A stretch of 64,000 bases of DNA from NCBI RefSeq assembly GCF_000967545.1, contig NZ_JXXV01000007.1:208833-272832 (forward strand). Reading direction: 5' to 3'. Below are positions 47,290-57,238 of the stretch, one piece after another. Each line of letters begins with the position of its first letter. Within the stretch, counting starts at the first letter, position 1. Under the pieces are notes generated by a model, which saw only the letters and a program-made list of their open reading frames with translations, had not been told where the DNA came from and did not search any database. This DNA comes from Vibrio galatheae. GTDB lineage: Bacteria > Pseudomonadota > Gammaproteobacteria > Enterobacterales > Vibrionaceae. The translations under genes were made by a program, and so were the position numbers.

Positions 47290-48213
47290 TTAGCTGAACA
47301 ATTTATGTTCAGCAGCAAGGGAGACCTTTGATGTGGGTCGCTTATTCAAATGTTGACATATAAACCAAGCGGTATTGATCATCTGGTTGAGATTGATGCC
47401 CGTGGAAATGCCAAGTCCTTGGCAGAGATAGAGAACATCTTCTGTGGCAACATTACCCACAGCGCCATACGCGTAGGGACATCCACCTAATCCGGCGACG
47501 CTGGAATCTATGCTGGTTATTCCCATTTGCAGTGCTTGATATAGGTTGGCGAGTGCTTGTCCGTATGTATCATGGAAATGAGCAGCAATTTGCTCAGGTT
47601 TTGCCTGGCTCAACACGGCTTCGATAACCTTGGCTATCTTAAGTGGCGTACCTGTACCCACTGTATCTCCAAGAGATATTTCACAGCACCCTATGTCTAA
47701 CATCTCTCTGGCGATACTCATTACTTGGCTGGGGTGAGTCGCGCCATCGTAAGGGCAATCAACAATACACGAGAGGTAGCCTCGCACGGGAATTGCGTGC
47801 TTGGATGCCAACGCTATAACGTCCTTAAATCGCTCAAGGCTTTGCGAAATAGAGCAATTGATATTGCGTTGGCAAAAGCCTTCAGATGCTGAGGTAAACA
47901 CCGCGACTTGGTTTACTCCACTGGCAATCGCCGATTCAAGCCCGCGAACATTGGGAGTTAACGTGCAATAGTTGACTCCCGGTTGGCGCGAGATGCGAGC
48001 GAACACCTCACTTGAGTTGGCCATTTGTGGTACTTTGGCCGCTGACACGAATGCACCGGACTCGATGTGTTTGAGTCCTGTGCGGGACAAGCGATTGACT
48101 AGCTCAATCTTAACCTCGAGAGGAAGTGCAGCCTCGTTCTGAAGACCATCGCGAGGGCCCACTTCTACGATTTTTACCGACTCTGGCAACGAGATGTTTG
48201 TATGGCTCATCAT
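47290..48213 (-). CDS. liuE: Hydroxymethylglutaryl-CoA lyase
   Basis: Last step of leucine breakdown: HMG-CoA to acetoacetate and acetyl-CoA. 307 residues; two adjacent ATG codons (48213 and 48210) follow directly on the liuC stop codon. The metal/active region VEVGPRDGLQNE (near 15-26) and the catalytic Cys loop GLGGCPYAYGAVGNVATED are present. The gene that normally stands between liuC and liuE, liuD, is absent. Confidence 0.95.
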   Translation of the reverse strand: MMSHTNISLPESVKIVEVGPRDGLQNEAALPLEVKIELVNRLSRTGLKHIESGAFVSAAKVPQMANSSEVFARISRQPGVNYCTLTPNVRGLESAIASGVNQVAVFTSASEGFCQRNINCSISQSLERFKDVIALASKHAIPVRGYLSCIVDCPYDGATHPSQVMSIAREMLDIGCCEISLGDTVGTGTPLKIAKVIEAVLSQAKPEQIAAHFHDTYGQALANLYQALQMGITSIDSSVAGLGGCPYAYGAVGNVATEDVLYLCQGLGISTGINLNQMINTAWFICQHLNKRPTSKVSLAAEHKLFS

Positions 48214-49035
48214 CTATTTCTCTCCATCCAGCTTGTACCAGTTCGGTACGCGCTTTTCGAGAAATGCGGCTAGGCCTTCTTGTCCCTGAGGTGAGACCCG
48301 CATATTAGCGATTAGGTCACTGGTGTAGCGTTTCATTGCTTCGTCAATCGGGGCATTGTGACAAGTGTGACAGAGCTTCTTTGCTTCGATTAGTGCTTGA
48401 GGGCTATGGGTTAATACCGGCTGGAGCCAATTCAAGGCGTCATTTTCTAGGCTGTCCGACTGGCATATCTGATGAACTATATTGAGCGACAAAGCGGTAG
48501 CTGCGTCTATTTTTTCAGCCGAAAGCATGTAACGCCGTGCGTGTCTGACGCCTACAGCACGAATAACATAAGGCGCGATGGTAGCGGGAACAAGGCCGAG
48601 TTTGACTTCACTCAGACAAAACATGGCATTTTTTTTGGCAATCACCATATCACAGCAACAAATGAGACCAAGTGCGCCGCCAAAAGCACAGCCTTGTACT
48701 AACGCGACACTAGGATGAGGAAAGCCATCAAGTTTTTCGAGCAAAGTGGCGAGTTGAAAGGCGTCAAGCTGGTTTTGTTGTTGGGTTTTCGCTGCCATCG
48801 AGCGCATCCACTCGACATCGGCTCCTGCTGAAAAATGCATGCCATGACCTGCGAGAACAAGTGCTCGTACCTTGTTATTAGCGGAAAGGGTATCGAGTGC
48901 GGCATTAAATTGCGTGATCACCTGAGCATTAAACGCATTGGCATAGTCTGGGCGATTAAGCGAAATAGTGGCGATGCCGAGCTCATCGATATTGACAAAT
49001 AGCGGGTTGTCGGCCGTTTGAGCGTTTTGTTTCAT
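48214..49035 (-). CDS. liuC: Methylglutaconyl-CoA hydratase
   Basis: Enoyl-CoA hydratase-family enzyme converting 3-methylglutaconyl-CoA to HMG-CoA. 273 residues from the ATG at 49035 (GAGG upstream); an in-frame GTG at 49047 overlaps the liuB stop. The oxyanion-hole regions HFSAGADVEWMRSM and GCAFGGALGLICCCD are visible. Order liuA-liuB-liuC then liuE. Confidence 0.9.
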   Translation of the reverse strand: MKQNAQTADNPLFVNIDELGIATISLNRPDYANAFNAQVITQFNAALDTLSANNKVRALVLAGHGMHFSAGADVEWMRSMAAKTQQQNQLDAFQLATLLEKLDGFPHPSVALVQGCAFGGALGLICCCDMVIAKKNAMFCLSEVKLGLVPATIAPYVIRAVGVRHARRYMLSAEKIDAATALSLNIVHQICQSDSLENDALNWLQPVLTHSPQALIEAKKLCHTCHNAPIDEAMKRYTSDLIANMRVSPQGQEGLAAFLEKRVPNWYKLDGEK

Positions 49036-49043
49036 CACAGACC

Positions 49044-50657
49044 TCACATTCTAAAAATGCCAAACTGAGTGTCACGGCTTGGAAGGTGACGCACTATGTT
49101 TAACGCGTGGGCTAATACGGTACGTGTCTGTTTTGGATCGATAATACCATCGTCCCAAAGCCGAGCACTGGCATAGTATGGATGACCTTGGGTTTCGTAC
49201 AAATCGAGTATTTCGCTACGAAATTGTGCTTCTTCTTCCTGCGGCCAAGCGACGCCTTGTCGTTTCATTGTTTGCTGTTTCACTTGGGTTAACACACCAG
49301 CCGCTTGTTCTCCGCCCATCACCGAGATACGTGCATTAGGCCACATCCACATCATAGTCGGATCATAAGCTCGGCCACACATGCCGTAATTTCCAGCGCC
49401 GTAAGAGCCACCAATGATGACGGTGAATTTAGGTACATCGGCGCAGGCAACGGCCATGACCAGTTTCGCGCCGTTTTTCGCAATGCCTCCCTCTTCGGCT
49501 TTTTTGCCCACCATAAAGCCTGTGATGTTTTGCAGAAACAGCAGCGGAACATTGCGTTTACTACACAACTCAATAAAGTGTGCGCCTTTTTGTGCAGATT
49601 CTGAAAACAACACGCCATTATTGGCGATAACACCAATCAGTTGTCCCTCGATCCGGGCAAATCCACACACTAAGGTGGCGCCAAACAGCGCTTTAAACTC
49701 ATCAAACTCCGAACCATCGACAATGCGTGCAATGATCTCACGCACATCAAATGAGAGACGCAGATTGGCACTGACCACACCGTAAATCTCGTCCGCAGAG
49801 TAGATTGGCGGTGACGCGTTTATTGTCTGTTGTGGCTTAGATTCAGGAGGGTTTAACTGAGTGTTGGCAATCGCCTCTCTGGCAAGTTGCATGGCGTGCT
49901 GCTCGTTGTCAGCATAGTAATCCGCGACGCCAGATTTTCGGCAGTGGATGTCGGCACCACCTAGCTCTTCTTCAGTCACGACTTCACCCGTTGCAGCTTT
50001 GACTAGTGGCGGCCCGGCTAAAAAGATGGTGCCTTGCTGTTTGACTATGATTGCGACGTCAGACATCGCCGGAATGTAGGCACCTCCTGCGGTACACAGA
50101 CCTAATACCACGGCAATCTGTGGAATGCCTTGCGCTGACATGCGCGCCTGATTATAAAAAATGCGCCCAAAGTGTTCTTTGTCGGCAAACACTTCCGCTT
50201 GATGGGGGAGATTTGCGCCGCCTGAGTCGACCAGATAAATGCAGGGTAAATGGCAACGCTGGGCAATCTCTTGGGCTCTGAGGTGTTTCTTGACCGTCAG
50301 TGGGTAATAGGTGCCGCCCTTGACGGAAGGGTCGTTGGCAATAACCATGCATTGTAGGCCGCTGATTTGACCGATACCAGCAACAACTCCCGCGCAGGGC
50401 ACCTTGTCTTGGTATACTTGCCAAGCGGCGAATTGACCTATTTCGAGAAAGTTACTCCCTTCATCAAGCAACAAGTCAATCCGTTCACGAACGGGAAGTT
50501 TTCCTTTGCTGCGCTGGTGTTCGAGCGCTTTTTCACCGCCGCCGAGTTTCAGTTGAGCGATGTCATTGTGTAGCTTATCGACCAGAGCAACCATTGCCGA
50601 ATAGTTGTCGGCGTAGAGTGGGGCATCTGTTTTGATCTTTGATTTTATAACGGGCAT
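49044..50657 (-). CDS. liuB: 3-methylcrotonyl-CoA carboxylase beta (carboxyltransferase) subunit
   Basis: Carboxyltransferase half of methylcrotonyl-CoA carboxylase, moving CO2 from biotin to methylcrotonyl-CoA. 537 residues from the ATG at 50657 (GAGG upstream), the usual length. Crotonase-fold halves with [40 protein letters not shown], and [18 protein letters not shown], the MCC-type acyl-CoA site. Its partner LiuD (biotin carboxylase plus biotin-carrier) is not in this window, so on its own it cannot work. Confidence 0.95.
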   Translation of the reverse strand: MPVIKSKIKTDAPLYADNYSAMVALVDKLHNDIAQLKLGGGEKALEHQRSKGKLPVRERIDLLLDEGSNFLEIGQFAAWQVYQDKVPCAGVVAGIGQISGLQCMVIANDPSVKGGTYYPLTVKKHLRAQEIAQRCHLPCIYLVDSGGANLPHQAEVFADKEHFGRIFYNQARMSAQGIPQIAVVLGLCTAGGAYIPAMSDVAIIVKQQGTIFLAGPPLVKAATGEVVTEEELGGADIHCRKSGVADYYADNEQHAMQLAREAIANTQLNPPESKPQQTINASPPIYSADEIYGVVSANLRLSFDVREIIARIVDGSEFDEFKALFGATLVCGFARIEGQLIGVIANNGVLFSESAQKGAHFIELCSKRNVPLLFLQNITGFMVGKKAEEGGIAKNGAKLVMAVACADVPKFTVIIGGSYGAGNYGMCGRAYDPTMMWMWPNARISVMGGEQAAGVLTQVKQQTMKRQGVAWPQEEEAQFRSEILDLYETQGHPYYASARLWDDGIIDPKQTRTVLAHALNIVRHLPSRDTQFGIFRM

Positions 50658-50667
50658 ATCGACCTCA

Positions 50668-51837
50668 CTAGCGCGTTTCTTCAAACAGCTCTCTACCGAT
50701 GAGCATCCGACGTATCTCAGATGTACCAGCGCCAATTTCGTATAGCTTGGCGTCTCTTAGCAAACGGCCGGCGGGAAACTCGTTGATGTAGCCATTTCCC
50801 CCCAGTAGCTGTATCGCGTCTAGGGCGATTTGTGTTGCCAGTTCGGCGCAGTAGAGTATTGCACCCGCTGCGTCTTTGCGGGTTGGCTGGCCTCTATCAC
50901 AGGCATTGGCAACGGCATACAGGTAAGCGCGCGCGGCGTTAGTTCGGGTATACATATCAGCGATTTTGCCTTGCACTAGTTGGAACTCGCCAATCGACTG
51001 TCCAAACTGTTTACGCTCGTGGATGTAAGGGATAACTAAGTCGAGGCAGGCTTGCATGATTCCAAGCGGCCCGGCGGCGAGAACAACTCGTTCATAGTCG
51101 AGCCCGCTCATGAGTACTTTCACACCATGATTGACTTCACCTAGCACGTTCTCTCGCGGGACTTCGCAGTTTTCAAACACCAACTCGCAAGTGTTCGAGC
51201 CACGCATACCGAGCTTATCGAGTTTCTGTGCATGGCTAAAACCGCGAAAACTCTTCTCTACGATAAACGCCGTGATCCCATGCGCACCTTGGCTGGGCAG
51301 GGTTTTTGCGTAGACCACAATCACATCGGCATCTGGGCCATTGGTTATCCACATTTTTGAGCCATTAAGTAAGTAGTGGTCGCCATTTAACTCTGCCTTA
51401 AGCTGCATGGCGATCACATCTGAGCCTGCATTGGGTTCACTCATTGCCAAAGCGCCAATATGTTCACCGCTGACCAGTTTAGGTAAGTAGCGCTGACGTT
51501 GGCTATCGGAACCATTTTTATCGATTTGGTTGATACACAGGTTGGAGTGAGCGCCGTAACTTAACGCAACAGAGGCAGAGGCGCGGCTAATTTCTTCCAT
51601 CGCAATCACGTGTGCGAGGTAACCCATGTTGGCGCCGCCGTACTCTTCACTCACCGTAACACCAAGCAGCCCCATCTCGCCGAGCAATGGCCACAGATGG
51701 TTGGGAAAAGCGTTGGCTTGGTCAATCTCTGCCGCAAGTGGGGCGATATGTTGTTGCGCGAACCCCGAAACATGTTCGCGCAGTAGGTTGAGTGATTCAC
51801 TCAAACCAAAATTGAGAGGGGAGTATTGAGATAACAT
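50668..51837 (-). CDS. liuA: Isovaleryl-CoA dehydrogenase
   Basis: FAD enzyme of leucine breakdown, passing electrons to ETF. 389 residues from the ATG at 51837 (GGAGG five bases upstream). The C-terminal [17 protein letters not shown] lacks the usual catalytic Glu of short-chain dehydrogenases; instead the isovaleryl-type Glu is in [14 protein letters not shown], which decides the call. [18 protein letters not shown] and [16 protein letters not shown] are the FAD/substrate-binding motifs. First enzyme gene behind liuR, 64 bases apart. Confidence 0.93.
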   Translation of the reverse strand: MLSQYSPLNFGLSESLNLLREHVSGFAQQHIAPLAAEIDQANAFPNHLWPLLGEMGLLGVTVSEEYGGANMGYLAHVIAMEEISRASASVALSYGAHSNLCINQIDKNGSDSQRQRYLPKLVSGEHIGALAMSEPNAGSDVIAMQLKAELNGDHYLLNGSKMWITNGPDADVIVVYAKTLPSQGAHGITAFIVEKSFRGFSHAQKLDKLGMRGSNTCELVFENCEVPRENVLGEVNHGVKVLMSGLDYERVVLAAGPLGIMQACLDLVIPYIHERKQFGQSIGEFQLVQGKIADMYTRTNAARAYLYAVANACDRGQPTRKDAAGAILYCAELATQIALDAIQLLGGNGYINEFPAGRLLRDAKLYEIGAGTSEIRRMLIGRELFEETR

Positions 51838-51900
51838 AACGCCTCCGAGCGATGGGTTGCGCGGCAACCCTTTGCAAATTGTGACTCGAAGACGGAGAGG

Positions 51901-52278
51901 CTAGTTAATTTGGCTAGCGCCTAATGCTTGCTCACACCGCTCTCGCGCTGTGTTAAGATCGTCAAGCATGTTCTTAATGTCATCGAGTTGGCGCATCAGC
52001 ACCGCTTCTTTTTCGTCTATAATCTTCAGCATTTCAGTCAATTGAGTCTCACCTTGATGAGAATCATACAGCTCAAACAGCTCACGAATTTCAGCCAGAG
52101 AAAAACCGAGCCTTTTGCCGCGCAAAATCAGTTTTAAGCGTGTGCGATCCCGCCGGTTGTAGATACGCATACTGCCTTTGCGATCTGGTTGTATTAGCCC
52201 TTCGTCTTCATAAAAACGGATGCTTCTTGTTGTTATATCGAATTCTTTTGCTAGATCGCTGATCTTATATTTTTCCAC
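51901..52278 (-). CDS. liuR: LiuR, MerR-family regulator of branched-chain amino acid catabolism
   Basis: 125-residue MerR protein: N-terminal winged helix (YKISDLAKEFDITTRSIRFY, then EDEGLIQPDRKGSMRIYNRR) and a dimerising coiled coil (~85-120). It has no metal-binding Cys set, fitting a small-molecule sensor. It heads the liu operon and is divergent from the thiolase-led operon; two palindromes lie between them. LiuR is the known regulator of these genes in Shewanella and Vibrio. Confidence 0.93.
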   Translation of the reverse strand: MEKYKISDLAKEFDITTRSIRFYEDEGLIQPDRKGSMRIYNRRDRTRLKLILRGKRLGFSLAEIRELFELYDSHQGETQLTEMLKIIDEKEAVLMRQLDDIKNMLDDLNTARERCEQALGASQIN

Positions 52279-52366
52279 TGAGCTTAAATTCCTACTATTT
52301 CTTGGCTGTTTTAATGCGGCGCAATAGGTCTGACTTGTGCCTAAGTTGATCGTTTTATTTTGTTTC

Positions 52367-52382
52367 TTTACGTTTACGTAAA
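52367..52382. promoter_or_regulatory. Probable LiuR operator A
   Basis: TTTACGTTTACGTAAA, a near-perfect palindrome between liuR and the thiolase gene, 89 bases from the liuR start. Confidence 0.75.
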
Positions 52383-52395
52383 TGTTAGTGCTATG

Positions 52396-52411
52396 CTTAC
52401 GTAAACGTCAA
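52396..52411. promoter_or_regulatory. Probable LiuR operator B
   Basis: CTTACGTAAACGTCAA, whose reverse complement TTGACGTTTACGTAAG matches the etf site at 2988 in all but the outer and central bases. It lies 14 bases from operator A. Confidence 0.7.
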
Positions 52412-52527
52412 GAAATTAAGCTTTAGATTGAGCTTCATCCTGTCGGTTAAATTAGCGACGTGCAGGACAGGCACTACAGGATACAGATGGCGATTAACTT
52501 ACCTAGTTAAGTTAAAGGAGTGATGGA

Positions 52528-53739
52528 ATGGAACCCACAGAGATTTGGATTGTGTCAGCCAAACGAACCCCCATCGGCAAGTTTCAAGGATTGTTGGCGG
52601 AGTATTCGGCGCCGCAACTGGGCGCTGCTGCAATCCGCGCGGCTTTGGAACAAGCGCAAATCTCAGCCAGTGAGGTCAACGAAGTGTATATGGGCTGTGT
52701 ATTACCGGCTGGATGTGGTCAAGCGCCAGCACGTCAAGCGGCGCTTAATGGTGGTTTGACGCAAAGCACGCCGTGTACCACGGTGAACAAAGTGTGTGGC
52801 TCGGGTATGAAGTCGGTGATGCTGGCCTATGATGCAATCCGGGCAGGCACACTCCAATGCGCGGTGGCTGGTGGCATGGAAAGCATGACCAATGCGCCTT
52901 ATTTGCTGACTGATGCTCGACGCGGAATGAGGATGGGGCACAAAACCACCTATGACCACATGTTTTTAGATGGCCTTCAGGATGCCTATGAAGGGCAGTT
53001 GATGGGAATCTACGCTCAGCAAATAGCCGATAAACTTGAATTTAGCCGAGTTGAAATGGATGAGTGGGCGCAGCAATCCGTGCAAAGATCGCTGGCTGCC
53101 GATAAGCAGAACATGTTTAGCACTGAAATCGTACCAATGAAACTAGCAAATGGCGCGGTAGTAGATTACGACGAGCTGCCGCGCACCATTGACCCAAACA
53201 AGATCGCCAAGCTCAAACCGGCTTTTTCCGACAATGGTTCAATCACAGCGGCTAACTCGAGCGCAATTTCTGATGGCGCAAGTGCATTACTCCTGATGGA
53301 AGCTGAACAAGCCAAAAGACACAGCTTACAACCTTTGGCGGTAATCAAAGCACATACAACCCATGCTCGTAAACCAAGCGAATTTACCATCGCCCCCGTC
53401 TTTGCGATTGAGCAGCTACTCTCTGAACTCGACTGGGAAGTAGGTGACGTCAACCTATGGGAAATCAACGAAGCATTCGCGGTGGTGACTCAGATTGTGC
53501 TCAAGGAGCTTGGGCTCGATAGCAGTAAAGTCAACATTAAAGGCGGTGCGTGCGCCTTAGGTCATCCCATTGGTGCGAGCGGGGCAAGAATTCTCACTAC
53601 GTTAATTTACAGCTTACGCCAGCTACAGGCATATGGGGTCGATGGCGATCCTGCGTCGCGTAAATCAATGAAAGGCATCGCGGCTATCTGTATTGGTGGC
53701 GGTGAAGCCACTGCCATCGCAGTCGAAGTCCCAGTTTAA
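52528..53739 (+). CDS. Acetyl-CoA C-acyltransferase (thiolase), likely for 2-methylacetoacetyl-CoA
   Basis: Thiolase of 403 residues heading the valine/isoleucine operon. The acyl-accepting Cys is in KVCGSGMKSV (near 91), with NEAFAVV and GGACALGHPIGASGARI giving the His and second Cys. In this setting it cleaves 2-methylacetoacetyl-CoA to propionyl-CoA and acetyl-CoA, the last isoleucine step; it could also handle acetoacetyl-CoA. AAAGGAG lies upstream of the ATG. Confidence 0.92.
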   Translation: MEPTEIWIVSAKRTPIGKFQGLLAEYSAPQLGAAAIRAALEQAQISASEVNEVYMGCVLPAGCGQAPARQAALNGGLTQSTPCTTVNKVCGSGMKSVMLAYDAIRAGTLQCAVAGGMESMTNAPYLLTDARRGMRMGHKTTYDHMFLDGLQDAYEGQLMGIYAQQIADKLEFSRVEMDEWAQQSVQRSLAADKQNMFSTEIVPMKLANGAVVDYDELPRTIDPNKIAKLKPAFSDNGSITAANSSAISDGASALLLMEAEQAKRHSLQPLAVIKAHTTHARKPSEFTIAPVFAIEQLLSELDWEVGDVNLWEINEAFAVVTQIVLKELGLDSSKVNIKGGACALGHPIGASGARILTTLIYSLRQLQAYGVDGDPASRKSMKGIAAICIGGGEATAIAVEVPV

Positions 53740-53761
53740 TGATTAAGTGAAGGAAATCACC

Positions 53762-55255
53762 ATGACACAGCTAGTTCCATTATTTGTTGCAGGCGAGTTT
53801 TGCCATTCTGAAACCAGTCAATGGATTGAGGTCACTGACCCCGCGACCAACGCCGTGATTGCTGAAGTGCCCTGTGCGACAGACCAAGAAATGGAGCATG
53901 CCATCTGCGATGCGCAACGTGTCTTTGGCCAGTGGAAAAATGTGCCTGTGTCGGAGCGAGCACGGGTGATGCTCAAATATCAGCACTTACTCAAAGAGCA
54001 TCATGATGAGATTGCGATGCTGCTCTCGAAGGAAACCGGTAAAACGACCGTTGATGCTAAAGGGGATGTTTGGCGAGGTATCGAAGTGGTCGAACAGGCG
54101 GCGAACATTGCCAGCAATATGATGGGCGAAACCGTCGAGAATGTCGCGACCGATATCGACACCTATTCACTGATCCAACCGCTTGGCGTCTGTTGCGGTA
54201 TTACCCCGTTTAACTTTCCTGCCATGATTCCGTTATGGATGTTCCCACTTGCCATTGCAGCGGGAAACACATTTGTTCTCAAGCCTTCAGAGCAGGTGCC
54301 ACTGACCGCGATGCGCTTGGCAGAGCTATTTGAGCAGGCGGGGGCGACTAAAGGTGTGTTACAGATTGTACATGGGGGTAAAGAGCAGGTGGACTATCTA
54401 CTTGAGCACCCGCAGATTAAAGCGGTCTCTTTTGTCGGTTCGGTACCCGTTGCCCAGTATATCTACCACACAGGAACCGCCAATAATAAACGGGTTCAAG
54501 CCTTTGCAGGGGCGAAAAATCATATGGTGGTCATGCCTGATGCTAACAAGGCGCAAGTGATTAACAATTTAGTCGGATCATCGGTGGGCGCGGCTGGGCA
54601 ACGCTGTATGGCGATTTCTGTGGCCGTATTTGTCGGCAGTGCGAAAGAGTGGATAGGCGATTTAGCGACCGAATTAGCCAAAGTTAAGCCCGGTGCCTGG
54701 AACGATGAGCAGGCTGGATACGGGCCGCTTATCAGCGAGCAAGCAAAACAGCGGGTGATCCGCTTAATTGAACAAGGGATAGCTCAGGGGGCGAAATGTG
54801 AGCTAAATGGTAGCCAATGTAGCGTAGCAGGGTTTCCTAATGGAAATTGGTTGGGGCCGACTTTGTTTAGTGGCGTCACCACCGACATGTCTATCTATCA
54901 ACAAGAGATCTTTGGCCCAGTACTGGTGTGTTTAGAAGTCGACACATTGGAAGAGGCGATCGAGCTTATCAATAACAATCCTTATGGTAATGGTACCTCG
55001 ATTTTTACTGCCAGTGGTGCTGCTGCGCGCAAGTATCAACATGAAATTTTGGTTGGTCAGGTCGGGATTAATGTCCCAATTCCAGTGCCGTTACCATTTT
55101 TCTCATTTACTGGCTGGCGCGGCAGTTTTTACGGTGACCTCCATGCCTACGGCAAGCAAGCAGTACGTTTCTACACCGAAACAAAAACCGTGACTGCGCG
55201 TTGGTTTGATGACGATATTCCAACCGGACCTAATATGAGCATCCAATTGCGATAG
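53762..55255 (+). CDS. mmsA: Methylmalonate-semialdehyde dehydrogenase (CoA-acylating)
   Basis: Final valine step: methylmalonate semialdehyde plus CoA to propionyl-CoA. 497 residues from the ATG at 53762 (AAGGA upstream). Aldehyde dehydrogenase fold with [19 protein letters not shown] (NAD-binding), [14 protein letters not shown], and the catalytic Cys in [12 protein letters not shown] (near 285); the C-terminal [18 protein letters not shown] is the MMSDH-specific region. 22 bases after the thiolase stop. Confidence 0.95.
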   Translation: MTQLVPLFVAGEFCHSETSQWIEVTDPATNAVIAEVPCATDQEMEHAICDAQRVFGQWKNVPVSERARVMLKYQHLLKEHHDEIAMLLSKETGKTTVDAKGDVWRGIEVVEQAANIASNMMGETVENVATDIDTYSLIQPLGVCCGITPFNFPAMIPLWMFPLAIAAGNTFVLKPSEQVPLTAMRLAELFEQAGATKGVLQIVHGGKEQVDYLLEHPQIKAVSFVGSVPVAQYIYHTGTANNKRVQAFAGAKNHMVVMPDANKAQVINNLVGSSVGAAGQRCMAISVAVFVGSAKEWIGDLATELAKVKPGAWNDEQAGYGPLISEQAKQRVIRLIEQGIAQGAKCELNGSQCSVAGFPNGNWLGPTLFSGVTTDMSIYQQEIFGPVLVCLEVDTLEEAIELINNNPYGNGTSIFTASGAAARKYQHEILVGQVGINVPIPVPLPFFSFTGWRGSFYGDLHAYGKQAVRFYTETKTVTARWFDDDIPTGPNMSIQLR

Positions 55256-55264
55256 GAGGGGAAG

Positions 55265-56419
55265 ATGGACTTTGAATTGAATGATGATCAAAGAGCTTTT
55301 GCTGATCTTGCCGCGCAGTTTTCTAGAGATCAACTGGCACCCAATGCGGCCAAGTGGGATGAAGAACAGATATTCCCTAAGCCAGTGCTAAAACAAGCGG
55401 GTGAGCTCGGTTTCTTAAGTCTTTACACCCCACAAGCGCAAGGTGGACTGGGATTAAGCCGCTTAGATTCATCAATCATCTTTGAACAGTTGGCGATGGG
55501 GTGCACCTCTACCACGGCGTTTATGACCATCCACAACATGGTGACCTGGATGGTGAGCAGTTTTGCCAGCGAGACTGTCAAGCAAACCGTCTGTCCCAAA
55601 CTGATTAGCGGCGAGTGGCTTGGATCTTATTGTCTCACCGAGCCCAATGCCGGCTCTGACGCCGCTGCGCTTGGTACGAGCGCTACTTTGACTGATCAAG
55701 GCTACGTGATTAACGGCGCTAAGGTATTTATCTCGGGTGCGGGAGAAACCGAGGTTCTGGTTGTCATGGTGAGGACGGGCGGTGAAGGTGCAAAGGGCAT
55801 TTCTGCCTTTGTGGTTCCTGCCAATAGTGATGGAGTGAGCTTTGGTCGCAAGGAACCCAAAATGGGTTGGAACTCGCAACCGACGCGCAGTATTACTTTT
55901 GACAATGTGCTGATTCCTAAACACAACTTACTCGGTGAAGAGGGGCAGGGATTCGCTTTTGCGATGAAAGGATTGGATGGTGGGCGGATTAACATTGCAA
56001 CGTGCTCGGTGGGTACCGCGCAGCAAGCGTTGAATCAAGCAATTCAATACGTCAGTGAACGTAAGCAGTTTGGACAGGCGATATCAGATTTCCAAGCAGT
56101 GCAGTTTAAGCTGGCAGATATGGCAACAGAACTCGTAGCGGCAAGGCAGATGGTGCGTTTAGCTGCGAGCAAACTTGACCATGGTAATAGCGAGGCAACG
56201 GCGTACTGCGCGATGGCGAAACGTTTTGCCACTGACATTGGGTTCAAGGTGTGCGATCAAGCACTGCAACTTTATGGCGGCTACGGCTACATCAAAGAAT
56301 ACCCAATGGAACGCTACTTTCGTGATGTGCGCGTCCATCAAATCTTAGAAGGCTCGAATGAGATCATGCGCGTGATTATCGCAAGGCGCCTTTTAAGTGA
56401 AGGGTCGGCAATACTCTAG
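55265..56419 (+). CDS. Acyl-CoA dehydrogenase, short/branched-chain (isobutyryl/2-methylbutyryl)
   Basis: 384-residue flavoenzyme that should oxidise isobutyryl-CoA and 2-methylbutyryl-CoA and feed ETF. CLTEPNAGSDAAALGTSATL and FISGAGETEVLVVMV are the FAD sites, and the catalytic Glu is in HQILEGSNEIMR near the C-terminus, as in isobutyryl- and short-chain acyl-CoA dehydrogenases, unlike LiuA. GGAGGGG precedes the ATG, 9 bases after mmsA. Substrate preference between the valine and isoleucine acyl-CoAs cannot be told. Confidence 0.92.
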   Translation: MDFELNDDQRAFADLAAQFSRDQLAPNAAKWDEEQIFPKPVLKQAGELGFLSLYTPQAQGGLGLSRLDSSIIFEQLAMGCTSTTAFMTIHNMVTWMVSSFASETVKQTVCPKLISGEWLGSYCLTEPNAGSDAAALGTSATLTDQGYVINGAKVFISGAGETEVLVVMVRTGGEGAKGISAFVVPANSDGVSFGRKEPKMGWNSQPTRSITFDNVLIPKHNLLGEEGQGFAFAMKGLDGGRINIATCSVGTAQQALNQAIQYVSERKQFGQAISDFQAVQFKLADMATELVAARQMVRLAASKLDHGNSEATAYCAMAKRFATDIGFKVCDQALQLYGGYGYIKEYPMERYFRDVRVHQILEGSNEIMRVIIARRLLSEGSAIL

Positions 56420-56432
56420 GGGGAAGCGAATT

Positions 56433-57221
56433 ATGTCACAGCAAACACACAGTCAGATCGAATGCGAAATCATTGAGCATGTTGCGCTCATTACCATGAA
56501 CAACCCGCCGGCAAACACGTGGACAAAACAGAGCCTGAATCAACTGCAAGATCTGGTCACCGCTTTAAATCAAAACCCAGAGATCTATGCGCTTGTTATT
56601 ACCGGGCAGGGAGAGAAATTCTTTTGCGCAGGAGCCGATCTGAATCTGTTTGCATCAGGTGATACTCGCGTTGCTGCCGAAATGGCCCGTGCTTTTGGTG
56701 AAGCGTTTGAAACGTTAAGTGCGTTTCGCGGGGTTTCCATCGCAGCGATCAATGGCTATGCAATGGGTGGTGGGCTTGAGGTTGCACTGGCGTGCGATAT
56801 CCGCATTGCTGAGCAACAAGCTAAGTTAGCCTTACCCGAGGCAAAAGTCGGTTTGTTGCCATGTGCGGGAGGTACCCAAAATTTAACCGCATTAGTTGGT
56901 GAAGGGTGGGCGAAACGGATCATTCTTTGTGGTGAGCAAGTTACGGCTGAAAAGGCGCTCACCATTGGCCTTGTTGAAGAAGTGGTTGAGCTAGGAAAAT
57001 CACTTGAGGCGGCAATGGCATTAGCCGCAATGGTCGCCAATCAGGCGCCGCCAGCGGTTTCTGCCTGTAAAACCTTAATTCAAAACACTCGCTCTAATCC
57101 TATATCACATGGATTAGTCAAAGAGCGAGAGCTATTCATTCACCTATTTGATACCCAAGATCAGACCGAAGGTGTGAATGCCTTTTTAGAAAAACGTCGA
57201 CCTGAATGGCAGAACAAATAG
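56433..57221 (+). CDS. Enoyl-CoA hydratase
   Basis: 262-residue crotonase-family hydratase for methacrylyl-CoA and tiglyl-CoA. Oxyanion motifs KFFCAGADLNLFAS and GYAMGGGLEVALACD; the catalytic Glu pair is in LALPEAKVGLLPCAGG (PEAK Glu plus a conserved acid). Starts MSQQTHSQIE at 56433, after GGGGG-rich sequence; a longer frame begins inside the previous gene. Confidence 0.9.
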   Translation: MSQQTHSQIECEIIEHVALITMNNPPANTWTKQSLNQLQDLVTALNQNPEIYALVITGQGEKFFCAGADLNLFASGDTRVAAEMARAFGEAFETLSAFRGVSIAAINGYAMGGGLEVALACDIRIAEQQAKLALPEAKVGLLPCAGGTQNLTALVGEGWAKRIILCGEQVTAEKALTIGLVEEVVELGKSLEAAMALAAMVANQAPPAVSACKTLIQNTRSNPISHGLVKERELFIHLFDTQDQTEGVNAFLEKRRPEWQNK

Positions 57222-57238
57222 GTTGAGGAGGACGTGAT

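Noticed and set aside
49305..49785. Long frames antisense to liuB
   Set aside because: The minus-strand liuB reading is full length with family motifs; the opposite frames are by-products of its codon usage.
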